Positions 18,964 through 26,168 of a stretch of DNA of 64,000 nucleotides are shown piece by piece. The notes beneath the pieces are model-generated. The model had not been told where the DNA came from and searched no databases. It saw only the letters and a list, made by a program, of their open reading frames with translations. The DNA comes from Chryseobacterium sp. SNU WT5. GTDB taxonomy: Bacteria > Bacteroidota > Bacteroidia > Flavobacteriales > Weeksellaceae. Every line of letters begins with the position of its first letter. Position 1 is the first letter of the stretch. A program made the position numbers and the translations under genes. The stretch lies in NCBI RefSeq assembly GCF_007362475.1, contig NZ_CP041687.1, forward strand, positions 930,001-994,000. Reading direction: 5' to 3'.

Positions 18964-19731
18964 ATGTTAATCGAAAGCTTACAAAACGAAAAAATTAAAT
19001 ACGTAACGCGACTTATCACAGATAATCGCTTTCGAAAGAGAGAACATGTATTTGTTGTGGAAGGAAAGCAGGAAAATGAACGCGCCCTAAGATTTGGATT
19101 TGAGCCTGTGGAATATTTTATTGAAGAAGAAATTTTTAATGATAAGCAGCCGAATGGAAAAGTTCACTTTGTATCAGCAAAAGTATACGACAAATTAGCT
19201 TATCGGGGTTCTTCTGAAGGAATTATAGCAATTTACAAAACTAAATTTAATGATTTAAAAGATTTTGAGCCAACAAAGAATTCTTCAATCATAATTTTAG
19301 AAGGTGTTGAAAAGCCGGGTAATTTGGGAGCGATATTAAGAAGTTGCGAAGCTTTTGGAATTGAAGCACTTATTGTAACAGACAGCAAAGTTGATTTCTT
19401 TAATCCAAATGTTATTCGCTCCAGTGTAGGTTGCCTGTTTGGGATGAATATCTTCATATCTGATAATCCTGAGATTTATAAATTCTTACAACAACACAAT
19501 TTCCATATCTACACTACCATTATGGACAAAGGTTCAGTTGATATTCAATCTCAAAATCTTACGGAAAAAAGTGCAGTTCTATTTGGCACCGAACATTCCG
19601 GCTTAACAGATTACTGGGTTGGTAAAGGTAAGAATACCCTGATCCCAATGGCGGGAAGTATTGATTCTTTAAATTTGAGTAATGCGGTTGCTATTAGCTG
19701 TTACGAAATGCTTCGTCAAAAAATGGCATAA
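18964..19731 (+). CDS. TrmH/SpoU-family RNA methyltransferase
   Basis: A 255-residue SPOUT methyltransferase. The N-terminal RNA-binding domain (FVVEGKQENERALRFG) is followed by the three SPOUT motifs: EGVEKPGNLGAILRSCEAFG, FGTEHSGLTDYW and IPMAGSIDSLNLSNAVAIS. It methylates a ribose 2'-OH in rRNA or tRNA using SAM; the target cannot be told. I use the ATG at 18964 (MLIESLQNEKIKYV), the usual N-terminus; a start at 18913 would overlap rmuC and add a Lys-rich extension not typical of the family. Confidence 0.9.
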   Translation: MLIESLQNEKIKYVTRLITDNRFRKREHVFVVEGKQENERALRFGFEPVEYFIEEEIFNDKQPNGKVHFVSAKVYDKLAYRGSSEGIIAIYKTKFNDLKDFEPTKNSSIIILEGVEKPGNLGAILRSCEAFGIEALIVTDSKVDFFNPNVIRSSVGCLFGMNIFISDNPEIYKFLQQHNFHIYTTIMDKGSVDIQSQNLTEKSAVLFGTEHSGLTDYWVGKGKNTLIPMAGSIDSLNLSNAVAISCYEMLRQKMA

Positions 19732-19734
19732 AAA

Positions 19735-19761
19735 AAACCGCTTCTCTAAGAGAAACGGTTT
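19735..19761. terminator. Bidirectional terminator
   Basis: Stem AAACCG-C-TTCTC / GAGAA-A-CGGTTT with a 3-nt loop. On the minus strand a T run follows. It lies between the convergent ends of the RNA methyltransferase (+) and the Ala-rich lipoprotein (-). Confidence 0.85.
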
Positions 19762-19782
19762 AATTGTATTAGACTTTGCTAA

Positions 19783-20124
19783 TTATTTTTTAACAGCGTC
19801 TTTTACTGCATCTTTAGCGTCAGCAGCAGCACCTTTAGCAGCATCAGCAGCACCAGTTGCAGCATCAGCAGCACCTTTAGCAGCATCTTTAGCCATATCA
19901 GCACCAGCAGCAGTAGTAGCAGAAGCAGCATCTTTAGCAGCATCAACAGTTACGTTAGCAGCAGAATCAATAACAGTTGCAGCAGAATCAGCGATCACAG
20001 CAGCAGAATCAGACATAGCAACAGCAGCAGAATCATCAGCGTTAGCAGTTTCTACAGTTTCAGTTTTGTTACAAGCTACTAATGCGATTGCAGCGAATGC
20101 AGCTAAAAAAAATGACTTTTTCAT
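19783..20124 (-). CDS. Small Ala-rich lipoprotein
   Basis: A 113-residue protein with a lipoprotein signal (MKKSFFLAAFAAIALVAC, Cys18) and a body composed almost wholly of Ala, Asp, Lys, Ser and Thr in imperfect repeats (DSAAVIADSAATVIDSAANV, then AAKGAADAATGAADAAKGAA). The composition suggests long amphipathic helices, perhaps an envelope spacer like Lpp or LEA-type proteins; the function is unknown. The opposite strand also has an open frame but it is a shadow of the repeats. Confidence 0.85.
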   Translation of the reverse strand: MKKSFFLAAFAAIALVACNKTETVETANADDSAAVAMSDSAAVIADSAATVIDSAANVTVDAAKDAASATTAAGADMAKDAAKGAADAATGAADAAKGAAADAKDAVKDAVKK

Positions 20125-20180
20125 AATAATTAAATTTAATTGTTTGTTTTAAATTGAAGCGTTCGTTTATTTGAACAGGA

Positions 20181-20188
20181 CAAAGATA
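20181..20188 (-). promoter_or_regulatory. Probable -7 element of the Ala-rich lipoprotein gene
   Basis: On the minus strand TATCTTTG matches TAnnTTTG, 56 bp before the ATG at 20124. No TTG is seen at the usual distance. Confidence 0.45.
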
Positions 20189-20204
20189 TAGTGAGAATTA
20201 AATT

Positions 20205-20234
20205 TGTTTTGGAAAATTAATTGTAATATATTTG
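20205..20234 (+). promoter_or_regulatory. Promoter of the 20293 gene
   Basis: TTG at 20205-20207, 19-nt spacer, TATATTTG at 20227-20234: a full match to the Bacteroidota consensus. The predicted transcription start falls at about 20240, inside a perfect inverted repeat. Confidence 0.8.
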
Positions 20235-20250
20235 TAAAATCGTTTTACAA
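20232..20250. promoter_or_regulatory. Inverted repeat, likely operator
   Basis: TTGTAAAA TCG TTTTACAA is a perfect 8-bp inverted repeat with a 3-bp centre. It overlaps the last three bases of the -7 box and covers the predicted start of transcription, where a dimeric repressor would block initiation. It is followed by no T run, so a terminator is unlikely. The protein that would bind it is not known. Confidence 0.6.
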
Positions 20251-20292
20251 AATAAAGCATCTGAAAATCAATAAATTACATATAATTAGCAA

Positions 20293-21462
20293 TTGAGCGA
20301 TTTAGATTTATTACACTTCGAACAACTAAAAAATGAGGTTCAAACTCAATATTTAGAGAATCACACCCCCTCCTTTGAAGATATTTCAAAATGGAAAGGG
20401 ATTGATATCATTTATTTCCAGGAAGACCTGCGAAAAATTGCCAAAGGAAATATAAGCGAAAAATCATTTTATACTTACTTTAAAAACTCTCCTGTCACTA
20501 AACTTCCACGTATTGATATGCTAAATATTCTCTCTATTTATGCGGGATATATTTCGTGGTATGACTTTAAAAAGAATCATCTCTTTGCAGAAGAATTGCT
20601 TAAAGAATTTGAAGAGGAAGATGAAACTCTAGCTGAACAATTAGAACAGTCTGTTCAGAATACAGAACTATTTGACAATAATCAAGCGCCTTCAGTAAAA
20701 TCAGCTCAAAAAGAGCAAAATAATCCAATCCAACTATCCGATAAAAGAGATTTACAAAAATCTACCACTGAGAACCAACTGGTTAACATAAAAAACTCTA
20801 ATTTAGAAACGGACGCCACTGCTGGCCAAGAATCTCCAATTTCAGTGGTGAAAAAATATTTATGGTTAGGGATTTCTACTATTTTAGCAATAGCAGTTGG
20901 ACTATTAGGTTTTAAAGATGAAATTTTCAGTAAAAAATTCTATTATAGTTTTGTTGATGCCGACCGGAATTCAAAAATAAATGCAGAATTGCAAGTCCAG
21001 ATTCTAAAGGAAAATGAATCTCCTATATTCTATTCCGCAAAACCTAATGAAGCATTTGTATATACAACCAAATCAAAAGACCTTACGATGGTTGTTTCAT
21101 CTCCTTACTATCGAACAGATACGATCAAACGAAATCTAGAAAACGCACCAGAAGCTGAGACATTTGAGTTAAAGCCAAATGATTATGCAATTATGCTTTT
21201 CTATTATTCAAAATCTATTAAAGAGCTTAAAATCAAAAGAGAAACCCTTAATTATCTGATTAGTGACAACGCTCTTATTTATCAGGTTTATGACAACGAG
21301 ACTTACGGAGTAGAAACCATGGACAAACAGCGGTATATCAACTTAGTCACTTTACCATCTACCTCTCTGGAAAATTTAGAAGTCATCGATACCAAAAATG
21401 ACAAAAACAATAAGATTATCATGATTAAATTTAAAATTGCCACCAATGAAAAATCTAAATAA
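20293..21462 (+). CDS. Membrane protein of unknown function with possible N-terminal DNA-binding-like domain
   Basis: A 389-residue protein starting at TTG (20293). The first 100 residues are soluble and helical (IDIIYFQEDLRKIAKGNISE, then LPRIDMLNILSIYAGYISWY), followed by an acidic linker, one membrane segment near residues 192-206 (YLWLGISTILAIAVGLLGF) and a C-terminal domain of mostly beta character that should be periplasmic. The layout resembles a one-component membrane sensor, but no helix-turn-helix is certain. The 194-residue lipoprotein gene overlaps its end by 17 bp, so they form an operon under the operator-bearing promoter. Confidence 0.75.
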   Translation: MSDLDLLHFEQLKNEVQTQYLENHTPSFEDISKWKGIDIIYFQEDLRKIAKGNISEKSFYTYFKNSPVTKLPRIDMLNILSIYAGYISWYDFKKNHLFAEELLKEFEEEDETLAEQLEQSVQNTELFDNNQAPSVKSAQKEQNNPIQLSDKRDLQKSTTENQLVNIKNSNLETDATAGQESPISVVKKYLWLGISTILAIAVGLLGFKDEIFSKKFYYSFVDADRNSKINAELQVQILKENESPIFYSAKPNEAFVYTTKSKDLTMVVSSPYYRTDTIKRNLENAPEAETFELKPNDYAIMLFYYSKSIKELKIKRETLNYLISDNALIYQVYDNETYGVETMDKQRYINLVTLPSTSLENLEVIDTKNDKNNKIIMIKFKIATNEKSK

Positions 21463-22030
21463 TATTTTTCTTTTCATCTTTTCCATCTCAGTAATCCTCA
21501 GCGCTTGCAATAAAGATACAGCTAAAAGATCTGACCTTGACATTGTTAGAACTAACAATAATAAAATAACATATCCTGTCACTTCCATGGATAGCGCTCA
21601 GGCAATATCTTCGATTACTAAACAAAAAATTCAGGAATTATTCGATCTATCTACCCTTTACACTTCGGGGAATAGGGACACTGAGATTGACTCAGTAATT
21701 TATGCACAAATGAAAAGCTATTTCTCCGAAAAGGATTCTTCTAAACTTAGTCCGTTGCTGTATCAACTGGATAGCCTTAAAGTTCAGACTGCAAAAGTAG
21801 GAGATATTTCTGTGTCAAAAAAAATCCGAGGAAAAGACACTTTAGATTTTGCCAAGTTTTCTGTTGAGTACTTTGATGCGAGAAGCCGCCCGGTCGGGAA
21901 ATTCGAAAAAAACGCTCAATATATACTAAAAACTTCTCCCGTCAACTTTAAAAAAGAATTTAAGTTTTATTTCGTAGAATTTGACCCAATATTTCCAAAA
22001 GACAGTACTTCAACAGGAGTTACCAAATAA
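21446..22030 (+). CDS. Lipoprotein of unknown function
   Basis: A 194-residue protein with a lipoprotein signal (MKNLNNIFLFIFSISVILSAC, given here only to the Cys at residue 21). The rest shows no known motif. I use the ATG at 21446 because the upstream TTG would only add MPP. It overlaps the membrane protein gene by 17 bp at its start, and at its end it overlaps the convergent 5-formyl-THF cyclo-ligase gene by 64 bp. It may be the external partner of the upstream membrane protein; that is inference from position. Confidence 0.78.
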   Translation: MKNLNNIFLFIFSISVILSACNKDTAKRSDLDIVRTNNNKITYPVTSMDSAQAISSITKQKIQELFDLSTLYTSGNRDTEIDSVIYAQMKSYFSEKDSSKLSPLLYQLDSLKVQTAKVGDISVSKKIRGKDTLDFAKFSVEYFDARSRPVGKFEKNAQYILKTSPVNFKKEFKFYFVEFDPIFPKDSTSTGVTK

Positions 22031-22554
22031 TTCAGAGGAATATCAAAAGAAGATGCGTCATCCACTTTTTCAACTGGCGAAAAAAAACTGACTCCAACTT
22101 TCAGCGTTGCTGGCTCAATTTCTGAAAAAAATCGGTCATAAAATCCTTTTCCATACCCCACTCTATTTCCAGATCCATCGGAATATAAAAGTGGTGTTAT
22201 CACACAATCATAATCCTTCACACCGCAATCTTTATTTCCAGCTGGCTCTTTAATTCCCCAAGCATTTTCTATTAGATGTGTTTCTCTATCTATTTCGAGC
22301 GAAATTAATTTTCCTTTTACAATTTTTGGAACAAAAACACGGATTTTATTCTCAAAGAAATAATTTAAAAATGAGGAAGTATCAACTTCGCATTTTTCTC
22401 GAATTGATAAAAAGCAATGAACTTTCTGATTCCCTACTAATTCAAATTTAGAGATGAAATTTATGAATATTTTTTCAGATAAGGAATCAACTTCTTGTCC
22501 TGCTAACGCTTCTTTTCTTCCTAAATAAAGTTTTCTGATTTCAGCTTTTTTCAT
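21967..22554 (-). CDS. 5-formyltetrahydrofolate cyclo-ligase
   Basis: A 195-residue enzyme that converts 5-formyl-THF and ATP to 5,10-methenyl-THF. The C-terminal motif RVGYGKGFYDRFF is diagnostic, and the N-terminal MKKAEIRKLYLGRKEAL has the basic ATP-binding residues. I use the ATG at 22554; a TTG at 22593 would add 13 residues not typical of the family. Its last 64 bp overlap tail to tail with the lipoprotein gene on the other strand. Confidence 0.92.
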   Translation of the reverse strand: MKKAEIRKLYLGRKEALAGQEVDSLSEKIFINFISKFELVGNQKVHCFLSIREKCEVDTSSFLNYFFENKIRVFVPKIVKGKLISLEIDRETHLIENAWGIKEPAGNKDCGVKDYDCVITPLLYSDGSGNRVGYGKGFYDRFFSEIEPATLKVGVSFFSPVEKVDDASSFDIPLNYLVTPVEVLSFGNIGSNSTK

Positions 22555-22657
22555 CTTCAAATATAAATTAAATTGCGCCTTTGTGAAACGCAATTTATAA
22601 TTTGAGCTGAATATTTTAAATCATATTTCAACTCTCGCTTATTTATCTGCTAAATTT

Positions 22658-24013
22658 CTACGATAAAATTTTATAGAGCTTATCAGATAAACGAATTCTA
22701 AATGGAGTTTCAAAAGTAATTTGATCTCCACCTTTTGCAGTTTCACAAGGACCTCCATTTGCGAAAAGTTCCGTAATCATAAATTCTTGTTCACCAGTTG
22801 TTGGACCAGAGATCAAAACTTTATCACCAATTGAAAGTGCATTATTTTCAACAAAAAACTGAGCGATTTTTGATTTTGTATAATAATGTTCTGCTTTTCC
22901 AACGAAAACTTTCTTGGTGGTAATTTTTTGACGGATATTCTTAGTTTCAGCTTTCGCTAAGGCTTTTTTTGGTAAATTGCCGGAGTTCTTAAATTTCAAA
23001 GCTTCAGATTTTCCTTTTCGAAAAACCTTATTTCCAACCTGGATTCCTCTTCTTAATTTCACCTGCTCAGCTAAAGGCAGATGAATGGTTTCCAAACATT
23101 CTGTAGAACAGCAGTTTTCCATGGCAGCTTTACAATCATCACATTGAATAAACAATAAATGACAACCATCATTCGCGCAATTCGTGTGGTTATCGCATGG
23201 TTTGCCACATTGGTGACACTGCGAAACGATATCATCGGTAATTCTTTCCCCTAACCGATGATCAAACACGAAGTTTTTACCAATGAATTTACTTTCAATA
23301 TCTTCTTCTTTGATCTGTCGGGTATATTCGATAATTCCTCCTTCTAACTGATATACATTTTTAAAACCCTGATGTTTAAAGTAAGCGCTGGCTTTTTCAC
23401 ATCGGATTCCACCGGTACAATACATGAGCAGGTTTTTATCTTCTTTAAAATCCTGTAACTGTTCGTTGATGATCGGTAAACTTTCTCTGAAAGTCTCTAC
23501 ATCCGGTGTAATAGCGCCTTCGAAATGACCAACTTCACTTTCATAATGATTTCTAAAATCCACAACGATCGTATTTGGATCTTCCAGTAAATTATTAAAT
23601 TCCTGCGCTTTGAGGTGAATTCCTTTATTGGTAACATCAAAAGTATCGTCATTCAAACCATCGGCTACAATTTTATGTCGAACTTTGATGGTCAATTTTA
23701 AAAAAGAATGATCATCTTGATCAATCGCTACATTCAAGCGAATTCCTTTCATGAAATCATAAGCTTCCAGCGTATCGCGAAAAGCATCTATATTATCAGC
23801 AGGAATACTCATTTGAGCATTAATTCCTTCATGGGCGACATAAATACGGCCGAGTGCATCAAGTGCATTCCAGGCTATAAATAATTCGTCGCGAAATTGT
23901 TTGGGATCTGGGATTTTGGCGTACGCATAGAAAGACAAGGTAAGACGTTGCTTACCAGCTTCATCAATAAGTTGAGCTCTTTCTTCTGCGCTTAAGGTGT
24001 TATACAGTTGCAT
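22658..24013 (-). CDS. trhO: tRNA uridine(34) hydroxylase TrhO with extra U32-type C-terminal domain
   Basis: A 451-residue protein. Residues 1-125 match the N-terminal domain of TrhO/YceA, residues 130-235 are a rhodanese domain with the active-site loop CTGGIRCEK (Cys199), and residues 266-306 hold a cluster of about twelve cysteines that probably bind metal. TrhO uses O2 to hydroxylate U34 in some tRNAs on the way to cmo5U/mo5U. E. coli TrhO is about 350 residues; here residues 368-451 (VFVGKAEHYYTKSKIAQFFV, SIGDKVLISGPTTGEQEFM) resemble the C-terminal beta-barrel of U32 peptidase-like proteins, a family that includes TrhP, the O2-independent partner enzyme. The latter match is from pattern memory. 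Confidence 0.9.
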   Translation of the reverse strand: MQLYNTLSAEERAQLIDEAGKQRLTLSFYAYAKIPDPKQFRDELFIAWNALDALGRIYVAHEGINAQMSIPADNIDAFRDTLEAYDFMKGIRLNVAIDQDDHSFLKLTIKVRHKIVADGLNDDTFDVTNKGIHLKAQEFNNLLEDPNTIVVDFRNHYESEVGHFEGAITPDVETFRESLPIINEQLQDFKEDKNLLMYCTGGIRCEKASAYFKHQGFKNVYQLEGGIIEYTRQIKEEDIESKFIGKNFVFDHRLGERITDDIVSQCHQCGKPCDNHTNCANDGCHLLFIQCDDCKAAMENCCSTECLETIHLPLAEQVKLRRGIQVGNKVFRKGKSEALKFKNSGNLPKKALAKAETKNIRQKITTKKVFVGKAEHYYTKSKIAQFFVENNALSIGDKVLISGPTTGEQEFMITELFANGGPCETAKGGDQITFETPFRIRLSDKLYKILS

Positions 24014-24047
24014 GCTATAAACGGTTTAAGTGAGAAAATAATTTCGA

Positions 24048-24055
24048 CAAAGATA
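24048..24055 (-). promoter_or_regulatory. Probable -7 element of trhO
   Basis: TATCTTTG on the minus strand matches TAnnTTTG, 34 bp before the ATG. No TTG at the usual distance. Confidence 0.45.
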
Positions 24056-24137
24056 AGGAATTCAGACTTGACCTTAAAATTTATGTTGCTTTGGGGCAGC
24101 TTTTTGACTACGTCGAATATCTATTTGTGATTTTTTT

Positions 24138-24234
24138 GGCAGACATTTCCATCCTCCGTTCCCGCTTTTTTTACTGTGATCTTCGCCTTCGCTCGGATAA
24201 CAATAAAAAAGAGCTCCACTCAGGCTGGGCTGCA
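24138..24234 (-). repeat. Dispersed intergenic hairpin repeat, copy C
   Basis: On the minus strand it starts TGCAGCCCAGCCTGAGTGGA, has TCTTTTTT pairing with AAAAAAAG around a 40-nt loop, and ends in GGGAACGGAGGATGGAAATG and TCTGCC. The arms are nearly identical to copy D (48941-49020) while the loops are unrelated. It lies downstream of the GlmU-like gene on the same strand. Confidence 0.85.
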
Positions 24235-24252
24235 GATCATGTTAAGGTGAAA

Positions 24253-25413
24253 TTAAGAGTTTTCGTAAATATGTTTCAGAATATTTTGATCTTCTTCCGT
24301 AAAAGGAACCTTTCTTCTTGCCATCGCTAATTCTGCAACTTCGTATGCTTTTTCCAGTTTGAATTTTTCATCACCTTTCATCCCGCCCCAAGAAAAACTC
24401 TCTATTAAGTTTGGAGGAAATCCACTTTTGAAGATGTTAGCTGCAACACCAACAACAGTTCCTGTGTTAAACTGGGAATTAATGGCAGATTTTGAATGAT
24501 CACCCATAATTAAACCCGCAAACTGAAGGCCTGTGTTCACAAATTTTTTGGCCTTATAATTCCATAATTTCACGATGGCGTAATTATTCTTTAGATTAGA
24601 AGAGTTCGTGTCAGCACCGAGATTACACCATTCGCCAATCACAGAATTTCCCAAAAATCCATCATGACCTTTATTGGTATATCCGAAAATTACAATATTA
24701 TTGACTTCACCACCAACTTTACAATGCGGACCAACAGTCGTTGCACCATAAATTTTTGCACCTAGATTAAATTTAGAATCATTACAAAGCGCAATCGGAC
24801 CTCGAAGATTACAGCCTTCCATCACTTCGGCATTTTTTCCGATATAGATTTTCCCTGTTTTGGTATTTAAAGTTGAAAATTCGATCTCTGCTCCTTCTTC
24901 AATAAATAAATCACCTACATTCCCCAGAAATCCATTGGTTGCAGAAAGCACAGCGGAACCCCTTCCTTTGGTAAGCAATTCAAAATCAAAATTGATTGCC
25001 TCTTCGTTATAGGTGAACAAATCTGTTGGCTGCTTAAAAAACAAAACATCTTCTTCGATATCAGTCATCTTATCAATGTGACTCAAAGAAAAATTCTCCA
25101 TATTGATTCTTACTGCAAGCAATTCGTCTCTATAGACCAATGCCTCTCCAAGTTTTAATTCTTTAATTTGATTTACTAGTGTTTCATTCGGCAGAAAGTT
25201 AGGTACGATAAGTAAACTTTCTTTAAGTTCATAAGTTTTAAATTTATCCTGTAAATAATCTTCGGTTAGATAGGTGACTTCTGAAGTATCTAACAACTTT
25301 TGCCATCTTTCTGAAAATGTAAGAATACCGCAACGCATTTCTGCAACGGGTCTGGTAAAAGTAAGTGGTAAGAAGTCTTCCCAAAACTGGGCGTCGGAAA
25401 ATACAAGTTGCAT
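24253..25413 (-). CDS. GlmU-like sugar nucleotidyltransferase family protein
   Basis: A 386-residue protein with an N-terminal part resembling a nucleotidyltransferase (VFSDAQFWEDFLPLTFTRPV, FTRPVAEMRCGI) and a left-handed beta-helix from about residue 160 on (VGDLFIEEGAEIEFSTLNTK, IYGATTVGPHCKVGGEVNNI, GDHSKSAINSQFNTGTVVG). This is the layout of the GlmU family of uridylyl/thymidylyl and acyl transferases. The canonical N-terminal pyrophosphorylase loop of GlmU (LAAGxGTRM) is absent, so the substrate is uncertain. Length fits the Bacteroidota family annotated as GlmU family protein. Confidence 0.85.
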   Translation of the reverse strand: MQLVFSDAQFWEDFLPLTFTRPVAEMRCGILTFSERWQKLLDTSEVTYLTEDYLQDKFKTYELKESLLIVPNFLPNETLVNQIKELKLGEALVYRDELLAVRINMENFSLSHIDKMTDIEEDVLFFKQPTDLFTYNEEAINFDFELLTKGRGSAVLSATNGFLGNVGDLFIEEGAEIEFSTLNTKTGKIYIGKNAEVMEGCNLRGPIALCNDSKFNLGAKIYGATTVGPHCKVGGEVNNIVIFGYTNKGHDGFLGNSVIGEWCNLGADTNSSNLKNNYAIVKLWNYKAKKFVNTGLQFAGLIMGDHSKSAINSQFNTGTVVGVAANIFKSGFPPNLIESFSWGGMKGDEKFKLEKAYEVAELAMARRKVPFTEEDQNILKHIYENS

Positions 25414-25480
25414 AGGTTATAATTGATGATTGATAAATAATATATTTTAAATGTACGACATGAACCACTTATTTTTTTCA

Positions 25481-25623
25481 ACCACAAAGTCACAAAAGAG
25501 TGCATTATAGATGAATTAATAAAAGTTCACAAAATGAAAATCTATAGATTTTCAAAACTTTGTTATCTTGCAAAAGATGAGATTTTAGACTTTTCATCAT
25601 TTTAACCTTTGTGACTTTGTGGT
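25481..25623. mobile_element. MITE-like element without gene (143 bp)
   Basis: Its ends are inverted repeats: ACCACAAAGTCACAAAAG at 25481-25498 and the reverse complement of ACCACAAAGTCACAAAGG at 25606-25623 (17 of 18 match). In the centre is the perfect palindrome GAAAATCTATAGATTTTC (25536-25553). There is no ORF. The ends resemble those of the nuclease cassette at 42552-43141 (about 17 of 19 positions with one gap). It occupies most of the 319-bp gap 25414-25732 between rpmE2 and the GlmU-like gene; the rest of that gap holds only the rpmE2 terminator. Confidence 0.6.
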
Positions 25624-25680
25624 TTAAAATTCCTGATACTTAATCGCTTTCGGCATGCATCAAACAAATTTACACTAAAA

Positions 25681-25709
25681 AAAGTCTTTCAAAAAACTTG
25701 AAAGACTTT
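25681..25709 (-). terminator. Terminator of rpmE2
   Basis: Perfect 12-bp stem AAAGTCTTTCAA / TTGAAAGACTTT with a 5-nt loop, followed by a T run on the minus strand, 23 bp after the rpmE2 stop. Confidence 0.9.
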
Positions 25710-25732
25710 AATTATCGTTAAAATTCAAAAAA

Positions 25733-25984
25733 TTACTTTGAGAATTTCTTGTACTTGTTCATGAATTTATCAACTCTACCTGCGGTATCGATCAATTTCA
25801 CTTTTCCTGTGTAAAAAGGGTGCGACGATGAAGAGATCTCCATCTTTACCAATGGGTAAGTTGCTCCTTCATATTCAATAGTGTCTTTGGTATCTGCGGT
25901 AGATTTGCAAAGAAACACCTCGTCGTTACTCATGTCTTTGAAAACAACAAGTCTATAATTTTCTGGGTGGATTCCGTTTTTCAT
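25733..25984 (-). CDS. rpmE2: 50S ribosomal protein L31 type B
   Basis: An 83-residue L31 of type B. The start [19 protein letters not shown] and [20 protein letters not shown] are typical. It lacks the four zinc-binding cysteines of type A (only one Cys is present), so it works without zinc; in many bacteria such paralogues replace the zinc form under zinc shortage, but in Bacteroidota it is usually the only L31. It has its own consensus promoter and terminator. Confidence 0.95.
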   Translation of the reverse strand: MKNGIHPENYRLVVFKDMSNDEVFLCKSTADTKDTIEYEGATYPLVKMEISSSSHPFYTGKVKLIDTAGRVDKFMNKYKKFSK

Positions 25985-26059
25985 AACTAAATTTATTATT
26001 AATAATTAAAGTTTTGCTGTCGAAATAGTAATGGTATTTCTCTGCTAAATTTTAGACCG

Positions 26060-26089
26060 CAAAAGTACAAATAATTTTCTAATGTGCAA
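26060..26089 (-). promoter_or_regulatory. Promoter of rpmE2
   Basis: On the minus strand TTG (complement of 26087-26089), 19-nt spacer, TACTTTTG (complement of 26060-26067): a full consensus match, 75 bp before the ATG of rpmE2. Confidence 0.85.
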
Positions 26090-26168
26090 GCACTCCTACA
26101 ATTTTATTTATAATTTTTCCGTTCAACATTTTTAATTAAATTTGAAAACTGTACCTACTTCTTACTCA

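Noticed and set aside
19682-20152. Plus-strand Ala/Ser-rich frame of 156 codons
   Set aside because: It is the complement of the repetitive Ala-rich lipoprotein gene, which has a signal peptide and promoter; GC-skewed repeats open frames on both strands.
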